Shown one piece after another: positions 1-11,118 of a stretch of DNA of 64,000 bases. Source of the stretch: Clostridia bacterium (GTDB lineage: Bacteria > Bacillota > Clostridia > TANB77 > CAG-508). A program made the position numbers and the translations under genes. The notes beneath the pieces are model-generated. The model searched no databases. It was given only the letters and a program-made list of their open reading frames with translations, and had not been told where the DNA came from. Location: positions 56,367 to 120,366 of the forward strand of contig JAFWYK010000012.1 of assembly GCA_017517685.1 (NCBI GenBank), read 5' to 3'. Each line of letters starts with the position of its first letter. The stretch's first letter is position 1.

Positions 1-183
1 TACTTGTTTATCGTTCAAGAACATTTTTAAAGTAATTGAGTCTTGATATTTTAAGATCATTATCATAACAAATAATAATGCTGCAACCATTGCACAGATT
101 ACTATTGATAACATTACTGATCTTCTTTGTCTAATATTTTTCTCAATCTCGTCTTTGAATGAATCACTTTCTTCTAAATTCAT
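1..183 (-). CDS. Partial membrane protein of unknown function (N-terminal 61 residues)
   Basis: The start ATG is at 183 on the minus strand, behind a clear AGGAGG ribosome binding site; the gene runs off the left edge, so only 61 residues are visible. The protein begins with a charged cytoplasmic segment of about 22 residues (ending QRRS), followed by one hydrophobic helix of roughly 20 residues, then a soluble stretch. It looks like a single-pass membrane-anchored protein with its bulk outside the membrane. It starts only 12 bases after the tgt stop codon, so it is probably co-transcribed with tgt. It does not look like YajC, which often follows tgt in Clostridia. The family cannot be named from this fragment. 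Confidence 0.75.
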   Translation of the reverse strand, partial: MNLEESDSFKDEIEKNIRQRRSVMLSIVICAMVAALLFVMIMILKYQDSITLKMFLNDKQV

Positions 184-195
184 TATTAAATCCTC

Positions 196-2555
<2,360 letters not shown>

Positions 2556-2575
2556 AGAATTCTCTCCTTAGTATA

Positions 2576-3601
2576 TTAATTAATAATCATTGCGTCTCCA
2601 AACGAAAAGAATTTGTATCTTTCATTTACAGCTTCTTTGTAAGCCCTCATTACAAAATCTTTACCTGCTAAACTAGATACAAGCATTATTAACGTAGATT
2701 CTGGTAAATGAAAATTAGTAATTAAACTGTCAATACATTTAAATTTATAGCCTGGATAAATAAATATACTTGTATCTCCTTCTATTTCTTTTACCTCACC
2801 ATTTTCATCAGCAACTGATTCCAATACTCTGCATGATGTTGTACCTACAGCTATTACTCTATTTCCATTTTTCTTTGCTTTATTAATTTTTTCTGCATCT
2901 TCTTTTTTAATATAATAATGTTCTGAATGCATTTCATGCTCTTCTACTGTTTCTACTTTTACTGGTCTGAATGTACCTATTCCAACATGAAGAGTTACAT
3001 TGGCAATCTCGACTCCCTTTGCTTTAATTTTTTCAAGTAATTCTTCTGTAAAATGTAGGCCAGCAGTTGGAGCTGCAGCAGATCCATCATGTCTTGCATA
3101 TACTGTTTGATACTTTTCGTTATCTTCTCTAGTAGCTTCTGTTATATATGGTGGAAGTGGCATTAAACCTATTTGGTCTAATATCTCATTAAAAATTCCA
3201 TCATATTCAAATTCTACTTTTCTATTTCCATTATCTAAAACTTCAAGAACTGTAGCTTTTAAAAGGCCTTCTCCAAATATTACTTTAGCACCGGCTTTTA
3301 ATTTACTTCCTGGTCTAACAATTGATTCCCATGTATCTCCTTCTATTCTTTTTAATAACAAAAATTCAACATTAGCTCCAGTGTCTTTTTTACCATATAG
3401 TCTTGCTGGTATTACTTTTGTATTGTTAATTACTAAGCAGTCTCCTGGATTTAAATAGTCTATTACATCTTTAAAAACTTTATTTTCTATTGTTTCATCT
3501 TTTCTATTTAATACCATTAATCTTGCTTCATCTCTTTTGTCATATGGGTGCTGAGAAATTAATTCTTCAGGTAACTCATAATTAAAGTCTGAAACTTTCA
3601 T
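2576..3601 (-). CDS. queA: S-adenosylmethionine:tRNA ribosyltransferase-isomerase (QueA)
   Basis: QueA moves the ribosyl group of S-adenosylmethionine onto preQ1 in tRNA to make epoxyqueuosine, the step after Tgt. The protein has 341 residues, the normal size. It opens with the family signature ([14 protein letters not shown]) and carries [15 protein letters not shown], the GLHFT segment and a C-terminal [14 protein letters not shown] block, all typical of QueA. Its start directly follows the coaE stop codon, so the two genes are probably translated from one message. Gene order coaE-queA-(unknown)-tgt on the minus strand supports a queuosine operon. Confidence 0.97.
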   Translation of the reverse strand: MKVSDFNYELPEELISQHPYDKRDEARLMVLNRKDETIENKVFKDVIDYLNPGDCLVINNTKVIPARLYGKKDTGANVEFLLLKRIEGDTWESIVRPGSKLKAGAKVIFGEGLLKATVLEVLDNGNRKVEFEYDGIFNEILDQIGLMPLPPYITEATREDNEKYQTVYARHDGSAAAPTAGLHFTEELLEKIKAKGVEIANVTLHVGIGTFRPVKVETVEEHEMHSEHYYIKKEDAEKINKAKKNGNRVIAVGTTSCRVLESVADENGEVKEIEGDTSIFIYPGYKFKCIDSLITNFHLPESTLIMLVSSLAGKDFVMRAYKEAVNERYKFFSFGDAMIIN

Positions 3602-4195
3602 TTATATCTCCTTTAATACTTTTTCTATTTCATTTTTTAAATCACAATTTTTGCTGTTAACAATGACAAAATCCGCTTTATCAGTATAGAACTTATCATC
3701 ATTTTGAATATTAAGTCTACTTTCAGCTGTTTTTTCATCTATGTTATCTCTTTGGCAAATTCTTTTTATTTTTAATTCTTTGTCTGCAACTAATGCAACA
3801 ACATAATCACATACTTTATCTAGTCCAGCTTCTAATAAAAGTGGAGCATCAATTACCACAATTTTTATATTTGTTTCATTTAATGTAATTTGTTTTATTC
3901 TAAATAGCATTTCATCTACAACATATTTAAATGTCAATTTGTTTAATTCTTCACGTGCAGAGTTCTCACTATATATCTTGCTTGCTAAAGCTTTTCTATT
4001 TAAATTTCCATCTTCAAAGAATACTTCTGTTCCGAATTTATCTTTAATAGCATTTAAATATTCTGTACCTGGAACACTCATTTCTTTAACTATTTTATCT
4101 GCATCAATTACTTTAACATCTTCACGTTCATTTAAAATCTTACTTAATGTTGTTTTACCTGAACCAGAAGAACCTGTAATACCTATAATATTCAA
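3602..4195 (-). CDS. coaE: Dephospho-CoA kinase (CoaE)
   Basis: CoaE phosphorylates the ribose of dephospho-CoA, the last step of coenzyme A synthesis. The P-loop GSSGSGKT lies near residues 8-15. DADKIVKEM, the DAPLLLEAGLD block and the QRDNIDEKTAESR lid region follow the family pattern. An upstream ATG at 4210 would add five residues, but that ATG overlaps a strong GGAGG ribosome binding site whose best-spaced start is a TTG at 4195. The TTG gives the family-typical beginning (M-N-I-I-G-I-T-G), so I chose it, for 197 residues. The gene follows rnhA closely and abuts queA. Confidence 0.92.
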   Translation of the reverse strand: MNIIGITGSSGSGKTTLSKILNEREDVKVIDADKIVKEMSVPGTEYLNAIKDKFGTEVFFEDGNLNRKALASKIYSENSAREELNKLTFKYVVDEMLFRIKQITLNETNIKIVVIDAPLLLEAGLDKVCDYVVALVADKELKIKRICQRDNIDEKTAESRLNIQNDDKFYTDKADFVIVNSKNCDLKNEIEKVLKEI

Positions 4196-4211
4196 GTTTA
4201 CATCCTCCATT

Positions 4212-4646
4212 TTAAAGTGTATTTATAGCACTAGTTGCTAAAAAATCACATCTATTATTATATTCATTGTCACTATGACCTTTTACTTTAATAAATTCAA
4301 CTTTATGTTTTTGAGTAAGTGCATATAACTCTTCCCATAACGGTTGATTTTTTACTGGATCTTTTCCTGCCGTTCTCCAATTATTTTTTCTCCAATTCTC
4401 AATCCAACCTAGATTAAATGCATTTACAACATAAGCACTATCACTATAAACTTGTACTTCACATTCTTCTTTTAATAATTTCAATGCTTCTAAAACTGCT
4501 GTAATTTCCATTATATTATTTGTAGTGTCTTTCTCAGCACCAGAAATTTCTTTAGAAGTTCCATTATACATTAATATTGCTCCCCATCCTCCAGGTCCTG
4601 GATTTCCTGAACAAGCACCATCTGTATAAATTGTTACTTTCTTCAT
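4212..4646 (-). CDS. rnhA: Ribonuclease HI
   Basis: RNase HI cuts the RNA strand of RNA-DNA hybrids, removing R-loops and primers. The 144 residues begin with the classic [16 protein letters not shown] block. The four acidic catalytic positions are all present: Asp in YTDGA, Glu in NIMEITA, Asp in YSDSAYV and Asp in NNRCDFLA. The flexible-loop His appears in VKGHSDNE. An AGGAG ribosome binding site precedes the ATG. It heads the run rnhA-coaE-queA-unknown-tgt and is divergent from tmcAL. Confidence 0.96.
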   Translation of the reverse strand: MKKVTIYTDGACSGNPGPGGWGAILMYNGTSKEISGAEKDTTNNIMEITAVLEALKLLKEECEVQVYSDSAYVVNAFNLGWIENWRKNNWRTAGKDPVKNQPLWEELYALTQKHKVEFIKVKGHSDNEYNNRCDFLATSAINTL

Positions 4647-4688
4647 AATAGGCTCCTTTTATAATTATTTCAATAAATTTATAGTTTA

Positions 4689-4717
4689 TTGTAATTTCTT
4701 TAAATCTATGATATTAT
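4689..4717 (+). promoter_or_regulatory. Sigma-A type promoter for tmcAL
   Basis: TTGTAA at 4689-4694 and TATTAT at 4712-4717 are separated by 17 bases and lie about 45 bases upstream of the TTG start of the plus-strand gene. Match to the consensus is good but not perfect. Confidence 0.55.
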
Positions 4718-4759
4718 ATCAATAAATTAAGAATATTACAATATAGGCGGTGATTAATT

Positions 4760-5998
4760 TTGAATGGAATTTTAGGAATTGTATCTGAATATAACCCATT
4801 TCATAATGGACATTTACACCACTTAGAAGTTTCTAAACAATTAACTAACACAGACTTTACTGTTGCAGTTATGAGTGGTAACTTTGTGCAACGTGGTGAT
4901 ACATCTATTGTTGATAAATGGACTAAAGCTGAAATGGCTATTAAATCTGGAGTTGATCTTGTTATCGAACTTCCAACAGTATACGCTATCTCAAGTGCAG
5001 AAAATTTCGCAGATGGTGCTGTAAAAATATTAAATAGTCTTGGAGTTGTTGACTACATTTCTTTCGGTAGTGAAATTGGTGAAATATCTCCACTAAATGA
5101 TGTTGCAAGCATTCTATATAGAGAACCAAAAGAATTTCAATCACTTATACTTGCTCAATTAAAATCTGGTCTATCTTATCCAAAAGCTCGTGAAATCGCC
5201 TTATCTCAATTCTTTGGAAATTCTAAAAAATATTCAGAAGTATTAAATAATCCTAATAACATTCTTGCAGTAGAATACTTAAAAGCATTAAAACGCCATA
5301 GAAGTCAAATAAAACCATTAACTATAAAACGCGATTATAGTGATTATAATAGTACAAAAGTAAAAAACGGAATCGCAAGCGCTACTGCAATTCGTGAAAT
5401 GATAAAAAATAAAAAAAACGTACACTATGTTGTGCCTTATGAAACATATGAATTACTTGATGAATGTATTCAAAACGGAAATGTAATTCCTGATTTATCA
5501 GTATTTGAAAAAGAAATCATTTATACTCTTAGAAAATTAACTCTAAGTGAAATCGCTAATCTTCCTGATGTATCAGAAGGACTTGAAAACAAAATTAAAA
5601 TGGCAGCTAACAGCTGTAACACATTACCAGAACTTGTTGAAAATATAAAATCAAAAAGATATACACAAACAAGAATACAAAGAATATTACTTTATGCATT
5701 ACTTAATATTTCACAAAAAGACATTAATGCATCAAAAAGAGTTACTCCATATATAAGGGTACTTGGATTTAACAAACATGGTAAAAGAATTATCTCTGCC
5801 ATTGCTGCCGCAAACCCAAAATTAAAAATTATAGTTTCAGTAAAAAAATTTATGGAAGATTGTAATAACTCTACTTTAAGAAATATGATGTCCAAAGATA
5901 TTTTTGCAACTAATGTTTATAGTCTAGGATTTAAGAAAAATCCAGTTGCAAACCTTGATTATACTCATAAAGTAGTAGAAACTGAAAAAGGTTTATAA
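4760..5998 (+). CDS. tmcAL: tRNA(Met) cytidine acetate ligase (TmcAL, YlbM family)
   Basis: TmcAL family enzymes use ATP and acetate to form N4-acetylcytidine at position 34 of elongator tRNA-Met. The protein has 412 residues and begins with the nucleotidyltransferase signature SEYNPFHNGH (the HxGH ATP-binding motif), followed by SGNFVQRG, the KAEMAIKSGVDLVIELP block and SFGSE, all diagnostic of this family, which older annotation calls a nucleotidyltransferase. The start is TTG at 4760, set by an upstream GGCGGTG ribosome binding site; the next in-frame ATG would remove the essential N-terminal motif. It is the first of only four plus-strand genes and converges on spoIIP. Confidence 0.93.
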   Translation: MNGILGIVSEYNPFHNGHLHHLEVSKQLTNTDFTVAVMSGNFVQRGDTSIVDKWTKAEMAIKSGVDLVIELPTVYAISSAENFADGAVKILNSLGVVDYISFGSEIGEISPLNDVASILYREPKEFQSLILAQLKSGLSYPKAREIALSQFFGNSKKYSEVLNNPNNILAVEYLKALKRHRSQIKPLTIKRDYSDYNSTKVKNGIASATAIREMIKNKKNVHYVVPYETYELLDECIQNGNVIPDLSVFEKEIIYTLRKLTLSEIANLPDVSEGLENKIKMAANSCNTLPELVENIKSKRYTQTRIQRILLYALLNISQKDINASKRVTPYIRVLGFNKHGKRIISAIAAANPKLKIIVSVKKFMEDCNNSTLRNMMSKDIFATNVYSLGFKKNPVANLDYTHKVVETEKGL

Positions 5999-6004
5999 AA
6001 AAAT

Positions 6005-6030
6005 AAAACAGCTCAAAAAGCTGTTTTTTT
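6005..6030. terminator. Bidirectional rho-independent terminator between tmcAL and spoIIP
   Basis: AAAACAGCT at 6005-6013 pairs with AGCTGTTTT at 6019-6027 around a 5-base loop. T-runs follow on the plus strand and A-runs precede it, so the hairpin can end transcription from both sides. It overlaps the last codon of spoIIP by two bases. Confidence 0.85.
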
Positions 6031-7189
6031 ATTGCATTATTTCATTTAATACATTAGCTAAATATTTCATACTTCCTGCACACTCTTCAAGTGTATTTCC
6101 TGTTGCACCTACCTCAATAATAAATGCAGCATTTGATACATGTTGATTATATCTTGAATTCCTTACAATCATCGGTTTAAACAAGCCTGGATAAAGATCC
6201 TCTGCTTTTTCTTGTATTGCTATTGCTACTTTTAAATTATTTAACCAATCCGGATGAGTTAGTCCACCACCATCTGTACCAATTACAAACATTAGTTGTG
6301 CTACTTTTTCTTCTCCTATCATCACACATGGACCATAACTTGAACTACTTCCAAGTGCATCTCTATGCAAATCAATAATCATTTCACAGCTTGGATTTTG
6401 ACTTAGTAAATTATTAATTGTTGATAAAGATCTTGTATAAGAACCAGTATAAGCCGGATAATCATGCAATGTATTATTATGAATTACATTAATACCCTTT
6501 TCTTTTAAGTTATTACTTAATACTTCACCTACTTTAGCTACAGTAAAATTCAAATCAGTTGTTCTAAAATTACCACTAGATATATAACTGTTTTGTTCAC
6601 TTGGAGTATAACTTTCACATGTATGCGTATGATAAATAATAAGATCTTTTTTATTTAACATTAAATAATTTGGCGTAAGCATTTCTTGTGTTAACTCATA
6701 TTTAGATTCATTTTTAATCTTTACATTTTTATATACATGAGTAAAAGTATCTTTTTTATTATTTTCCTTCAAAACCTTAGTAGATACATTTCTCAATATA
6801 GATTCATCTGTAACTTCTTTATTTTCTTTATCTATAACTTCATTATTTATTTGAACATTCTCTACTCCTACTATTTCTATCACTTCTTCTTGATTTTCTT
6901 TTTCCATTAGTTCTTTCTCAAACTCTGTTAATATTGCAAACTCTTCTGACAAAATATTCTTAAAAACATTTGCATTATCATAATTCTTTTCTTCATTTGA
7001 ATAACTAGCTAATATAAGTTCATCATTTATTATTTTTTCTGCCTTAAAATCGATTTTAGAAAGTCCTATTTTTTCTATTCTAATTGTTGCTAAAGTTTTT
7101 AGAAGAATTATTAACGAGACAACTATGATTAAAAATAGTTTTAAAAATTTTAATATATCTCTTAAATTTATTACCGCTAAATTAATCAT
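6029..7189 (-). CDS. spoIIP: Stage II sporulation protein P (SpoIIP), engulfment peptidoglycan hydrolase
   Basis: SpoIIP is a membrane-anchored amidase/endopeptidase that works with SpoIID and SpoIIM in septal thinning and engulfment. The 386 residues have an N-terminal membrane helix (about 14-32), a variable linker rich in Glu, Asn and Lys, and a C-terminal catalytic domain. That domain contains HTHTCES (187-193), an IDLHRD motif near 270, GTDGGGLTHPDW and a final Glu in FIIEVGATGNT; these His and Glu residues are the expected zinc ligands. The ATG has an AAAGGAG site. The gene is monocistronic, with a terminator on each side. A possible sigma-E promoter is listed separately. Confidence 0.93.
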   Translation of the reverse strand: MINLAVINLRDILKFLKLFLIIVVSLIILLKTLATIRIEKIGLSKIDFKAEKIINDELILASYSNEEKNYDNANVFKNILSEEFAILTEFEKELMEKENQEEVIEIVGVENVQINNEVIDKENKEVTDESILRNVSTKVLKENNKKDTFTHVYKNVKIKNESKYELTQEMLTPNYLMLNKKDLIIYHTHTCESYTPSEQNSYISSGNFRTTDLNFTVAKVGEVLSNNLKEKGINVIHNNTLHDYPAYTGSYTRSLSTINNLLSQNPSCEMIIDLHRDALGSSSSYGPCVMIGEEKVAQLMFVIGTDGGGLTHPDWLNNLKVAIAIQEKAEDLYPGLFKPMIVRNSRYNQHVSNAAFIIEVGATGNTLEECAGSMKYLANVLNEIMQ

Positions 7190-7208
7190 TTCAATTCTCC
7201 TTTAATCA

Positions 7209-7237
7209 ATTATATTTATTATGAGAATTTTTATAAC
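7209..7237 (-). promoter_or_regulatory. Possible sigma-E type sporulation promoter for spoIIP
   Basis: On the minus strand GTTATAAA (7237-7230) and AATATAAT (7216-7209) are 13 bases apart and lie 20-48 bases upstream of the spoIIP ATG. They resemble the sigma-E elements (GTCATATT and CATACAAT). spoIIP is mother-cell expressed in Bacillus, so the assignment makes sense. The region is AT-rich, so a chance match cannot be excluded. Confidence 0.35.
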
Positions 7238-7267
7238 AAAAAAACACGTTACAAAAAGTAACGTGTT
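7236..7267 (-). terminator. Rho-independent terminator of hisS
   Basis: AACACGTTAC (7243-7252) pairs perfectly with GTAACGTGTT (7258-7267) around a 5-base loop. On the minus strand a run of T follows the stem (A-run at 7238-7244 on the plus strand). Confidence 0.9.
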
Positions 7268-7274
7268 TTAATAA

Positions 7275-8516
7275 TTATAATAAATTTTTAATTTCATCAG
7301 CATTTAAAGAAACTTCTTTTTCTTCTCCAGTTGCCATATTTTTTATCTTTGCAGAATTTGTTTTTAATTCTTCTTCTCCAATAACTAATAAATTTCTAGC
7401 GCCAATTTTATCTGCATATTTCATTTGAGCTTTAAAACTTCTTTCAAAAATATCTCTTTCAATCTTTAAGTTTTGACTTCTTAATTTTTCAGAAATTTCA
7501 AAAGCTTTTTTAGATTCTTCGTTTCCTAAAGATAAAATATAAAGATCAACTTTTTTCTCTTCAGCATCTGGATTATTTACATTATACATTTCCATTAGTC
7601 TTTCAACTCCAGTAGCAAATCCAACAGCTGGTGTTGGTTGTCCTCCAAATTCTTGAACTAAACCATCATATCTTCCTCCACCAAGAACTGTTAACCCTGA
7701 ATCTCCATCGATAAATTCAAATACTGTTTTTGTATAATAATCTAATCCTCTAACGATACCACTATCAATTTCAAATTTTACATTTAAAGCAGTTAAAGAT
7801 TCTTTTACTTTTTCAAAATGTTCTTTACATTCATCACATAAATAATCAATCATCATTGGAGCACCAACATTGAATTCTTTACATCTTTTTTCTTTGCAAT
7901 CTAGAATTCTCATTGGATTTTTTTCAAATCTTGTTTTACATGTATCACAATAACTATCTAAGTTTTTACCAATAAATTCTCTTAATTTCTTTTGATATTC
8001 ACTTCTACATTTTGGACAACCAATACTGTTAATATTTAATTGAATATTTGGAATATTTAAAGCTTTAAATATTTGATTTGCCATTAATATTACATCAACA
8101 TCCGCAAGATACGAACTTGAACCAATTAACTCAGCACCAATTTGGTGGAATTCTCTTAGTCTTCCTTTTTGAACATTTTCATATCTGTACATTCCCATGT
8201 TATACCATAACTTAACTGGACTTGGCATACTTCCCATACCATTTTCTAGATATGCTCTAACAACACCTGCAGTTCCTTCTGGTCTTAATGTTATACTTCT
8301 TCCACCTTTATCATCAAAAGTATACATTTCTTTTTGAACTACATCTGTTGTCTCACCAACACCTCTTTGAAATAGTTCTGTATATTCAAATACTGGAACT
8401 CTAATTTCTTTAAAATTATAACTCTCTAATACTTCTTTTACTTTTCTTTCAGCTTCTTGCCATCTATAACTTTCTGTAGGCAACAAGTCTCTTGTTCCTT
8501 TTGGTTTTTGTATCAT
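7275..8516 (-). CDS. hisS: Histidyl-tRNA synthetase
   Basis: HisS charges tRNA-His. The 413 residues show the class II features in order: the N-terminal KPKGTRDLLP block, motif 2 (LRPEGTAGVVRAY), the histidine-binding loops GLDYYTKTVFEF and GGGRYDGL, motif 3 (GFATGVERL) and a C-terminal anticodon-binding domain. A cysteine-rich insert (CPKC, CDTC, CDEC) lies in the middle and may bind zinc. An AGGGG-type ribosome binding site precedes the ATG. It is the last gene of the recJ-relA block. No T-box leader fits, because only 14 bases separate it from the gene upstream. Confidence 0.97.
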   Translation of the reverse strand: MIQKPKGTRDLLPTESYRWQEAERKVKEVLESYNFKEIRVPVFEYTELFQRGVGETTDVVQKEMYTFDDKGGRSITLRPEGTAGVVRAYLENGMGSMPSPVKLWYNMGMYRYENVQKGRLREFHQIGAELIGSSSYLADVDVILMANQIFKALNIPNIQLNINSIGCPKCRSEYQKKLREFIGKNLDSYCDTCKTRFEKNPMRILDCKEKRCKEFNVGAPMMIDYLCDECKEHFEKVKESLTALNVKFEIDSGIVRGLDYYTKTVFEFIDGDSGLTVLGGGRYDGLVQEFGGQPTPAVGFATGVERLMEMYNVNNPDAEEKKVDLYILSLGNEESKKAFEISEKLRSQNLKIERDIFERSFKAQMKYADKIGARNLLVIGEEELKTNSAKIKNMATGEEKEVSLNADEIKNLL

Positions 8517-8530
8517 TTTAACTTCCCCTC

Positions 8531-8974
8531 TTATTTTTTAAATATAGCTTTTATTTTTTCTAATATATCCATTATAATTTGTGAAATACCAGATTTTTTT
8601 GTATCTGTAATTTGTTTTTCAACTTCATTAGGTTCTAATTCTTTATATACTTTTTCTGGGAATAATTCATTTAAAACAATCTTGTTCTTTTCTTTATTTT
8701 CTTCATCAATCTTTTTAATTTGATCCATATATTGATTCTTTTCTTCAATTGTTGACCAATAATTAATATAAAGAATTGTTAATATTGTTTTTGTTTCTTC
8801 AAGTAATTTGCCTGAAGAAAAATCATTAATTGTAAGTTCTGGAGAATAAGATTTATCCTCAGCTTTGTCAAACAATTCTTTCATCTTTTTAGGAACTTTA
8901 TCCTTATAAGTATCACCTAATAAATCAAGTATTTCATTTACTTCTTTATAACTTCTACCAATATTTTCGTTCAT
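8531..8974 (-). CDS. Unknown 147-residue helical protein
   Basis: I cannot give this a function. It is a soluble, charged, mostly helical protein. The start (YKEVNEILDLLGDTYKDKVPKKMKELF) has the look of an uncharacterised clostridial family with an early V-x-x-I-L segment, a V-P-K-x-x-x-x-x-F segment and a later LLEETKxIL-YxxxW motif. The C-terminus is Lys-rich. It has an AGAGGT ribosome binding site and lies 14 bases before hisS and 19 bases after the larger unknown gene, so all three are probably on one message. In other Clostridia the relA-hisS interval usually holds hemZ or dtd; here it holds these two unknown genes. Confidence 0.75.
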   Translation of the reverse strand: MNENIGRSYKEVNEILDLLGDTYKDKVPKKMKELFDKAEDKSYSPELTINDFSSGKLLEETKTILTILYINYWSTIEEKNQYMDQIKKIDEENKEKNKIVLNELFPEKVYKELEPNEVEKQITDTKKSGISQIIMDILEKIKAIFKK

Positions 8975-8993
8975 TTGTATACCTCTTTAAATT

Positions 8994-10430
8994 TTATCTT
9001 CCACTTTCGTGATCATCGTTTGGTCCTAATGTTCTATCCTCTTCTTCTTTTTTCAAAGTTTCTTCCGCTTGTCTTGTTGATCCATTTAATTGAATTTCAT
9101 GATCTTTAGCATCTCTTACTAATTGACTCTTCATATTTTCAACTCTACTTCCAAACTTTTTATCATTAATTGTCTCTGTTACAGTAGACATTAATGCAAC
9201 TTTTGCATTGGGATCAACTTCCATAGTTGAAGCAACTTCTTCTACTTCAGTTGGAGTAAATTCACCAGTTGTCATTCCATCATTTATTAAATCAGCTTCT
9301 TGCATTTTTGTAGCTTCTGCCGCTCTATTAACACTTGTTTTTGAATTTTGTTGTTTTAATAATTGTTGTAAAAGATCTTGTTGTGAATTTGTTTGAGTTG
9401 CAGCTTCTTCTACTCTAGTTTCTCCACCTAATGGATCTTGTTGTTTTAAAACTTCTTGTTTTGTAAGTTTCGCTGCCCCTTCTACAGCAGCTCTTCCATC
9501 TTTTTCATATTTTATACTTTCAGCTGTTTTTAACATTTCATCAACTGATTCAAATTCTTTAACTTTTAATTCTACACCATCGATTAATACAACTAAATCT
9601 ACATTTTTTGCTGTTGCATATCTTTTGGCCATAGATAAATAAGTATTAGTATCTACACCTTCTTTTGCAACTACAACATGATGTTTAGTTCCTGGATTAT
9701 TCTTATTATATTCTTGTGTTGCTTCTTTATTAACTTCAAACACATCACTTGGTTTTAAGGCAGTTGGTTTAGCTTCATGTTCTGTTTGATTAACAGCAGT
9801 ATCTTTATCATTTTTAGTTACTTCTCCAGATCCAGCTGCTGATGTTGAATTTCTATCATCATCAACTTCTTCTCTTTCATCTTGTTCTATATCTTTAGTT
9901 GTCTCTTTATTAGGTGTGGCAACACCTATCGCAAACTCCATTTCTTTTTGCATCAATTTATCATATTCACTCGCCTCAATTCTTGTAAGTGGGAACGCTT
10001 GAAAACTTCCATCTTCTATTGGTGGAAATGAATAAATTTTGCATTTTTCAACATTGTATTTAACCATTCCTGGTATATCACATCTTGAAACTAAATCAAT
10101 GTATTCATCCATTTTAGATTCTGGTAATTCTTGAAATCCAGGTCTTGATGGTGTTTCTTCTAATAAATTAACTGCATATGCTCTACCTTGTTCTTCAATA
10201 ATAGCAATTGCCAAATATTTTCTTGCAGTTTCTTGAAGAGACATGCTTTTATCTTCTTCAACTAACCCTACTCCTGTAATTAATGGATCCATTTGTGCAA
10301 TTATAGTTTCTTTTGTTGCTTTAGGATCTCTCATTTTAAATAGTTTAATTATCTCTGGAGTAATATTCTTGCTTATTTCATCAACTAAATCTTCATAAAC
10401 AATCTCTTCTTCTACATTATTTTCATCCAT
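8994..10430 (-). CDS. Unknown 478-residue hydrophilic, partly disordered protein
   Basis: No known family is recognised. Residues of about 1-170 look folded (mixed helices, an IEEQGRAYAVNLLEETPSRPGFQELP segment and a Cys pair). Residues of about 175-235 are an acidic, Ser/Thr/Asn-rich linker. A possible small alpha/beta unit follows (HHVVVAKEGVDTNTYLSMAKRYA, then LVVLIDGVELKVKEFE). The last 150 residues are rich in Gln, Asn, Glu and Thr and are likely disordered or coiled coil. There is no signal peptide and no membrane helix. The AAGGAG site and close spacing place it in the relA-hisS operon. The long acidic tail suggests a scaffold or binding role, but this is inference. Confidence 0.75.
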   Translation of the reverse strand: MDENNVEEEIVYEDLVDEISKNITPEIIKLFKMRDPKATKETIIAQMDPLITGVGLVEEDKSMSLQETARKYLAIAIIEEQGRAYAVNLLEETPSRPGFQELPESKMDEYIDLVSRCDIPGMVKYNVEKCKIYSFPPIEDGSFQAFPLTRIEASEYDKLMQKEMEFAIGVATPNKETTKDIEQDEREEVDDDRNSTSAAGSGEVTKNDKDTAVNQTEHEAKPTALKPSDVFEVNKEATQEYNKNNPGTKHHVVVAKEGVDTNTYLSMAKRYATAKNVDLVVLIDGVELKVKEFESVDEMLKTAESIKYEKDGRAAVEGAAKLTKQEVLKQQDPLGGETRVEEAATQTNSQQDLLQQLLKQQNSKTSVNRAAEATKMQEADLINDGMTTGEFTPTEVEEVASTMEVDPNAKVALMSTVTETINDKKFGSRVENMKSQLVRDAKDHEIQLNGSTRQAEETLKKEEEDRTLGPNDDHESGR

Positions 10431-10455
10431 ATCTCTGTATCTCCTTACCTTATCC

Positions 10456-11106
10456 TTAGAAATCTTTTTCTCTTAATTCTAAATATATATTTCTTTCATC
10501 TTGTATCATAGTTATTTTTCCATGTCCTGGATAAACAATCGTATCATCAGGAAGTGGCATCAATTTATTTGTTATTGAAGTAATTATATCCACAAAACTA
10601 CCTGTTGGCAAATCAGTTCTTCCCCATGTTCCAGAGAATAATGTATCTCCTGTAAACACCATGCCTTCTTTTTCTGAATATAAACACAAACCACCTTTTG
10701 TATGTCCTGGAGTTGCTATTACTTTAAATTCAATATCACCTACATGAATTAAATCTTCATCATCTAATCTTGAATCAGCTTCAAGTTCAGGCTTTTCCAT
10801 ATTAATTATATATGCTAAATTTATTTCTTCATTAAATAATCCTTCAGCATCATCTCTACTAACTAAAATTTTTCCACCTTTAAGTTTCTTTAATTCAGTT
10901 ATGCCACCAATATGGTCTGCATGACAATGTGTAACAAAAATATATTTTAAATTCGCTCCTAGTATATCTAATACTTCAGCTATCTTTTCAGGTTGTCCAC
11001 CTGGATCTACAACCATTGCCTCTTTTGTTCTTTCATCACACACAATATATGAATTTGTTTTTAATCCAACTTGTGGTGTGGTGACTTGAATTCTTTTTAA
11101 TATCAT
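10456..11106 (-). CDS. Metallo-beta-lactamase fold hydrolase (glyoxalase II-like)
   Basis: The 216 residues carry the dinuclear metal site of the metallo-beta-lactamase fold: VTHCHADHIGG (HxHxDH), TPGHTKGG, GDTLFSGTWGRTDLPTG and YPGHGK. This short form, common next to relA in Clostridia, is often called a hydroxyacylglutathione hydrolase-like protein. The true substrate is unknown, and glutathione chemistry need not be involved. It lies 12 bases downstream of relA, with an AAGGAG ribosome binding site. Its position between relA and hisS is the conserved one. Confidence 0.9.
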   Translation of the reverse strand: MILKRIQVTTPQVGLKTNSYIVCDERTKEAMVVDPGGQPEKIAEVLDILGANLKYIFVTHCHADHIGGITELKKLKGGKILVSRDDAEGLFNEEINLAYIINMEKPELEADSRLDDEDLIHVGDIEFKVIATPGHTKGGLCLYSEKEGMVFTGDTLFSGTWGRTDLPTGSFVDIITSITNKLMPLPDDTIVYPGHGKITMIQDERNIYLELREKDF

Positions 11107-11118
11107 TTGTAACTCCTT

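Noticed and set aside
7190..7274. T-box leaders for hisS or argS
   Set aside because: hisS and argS both follow other genes with gaps of about 14-20 bases, leaving no room for a T-box leader.
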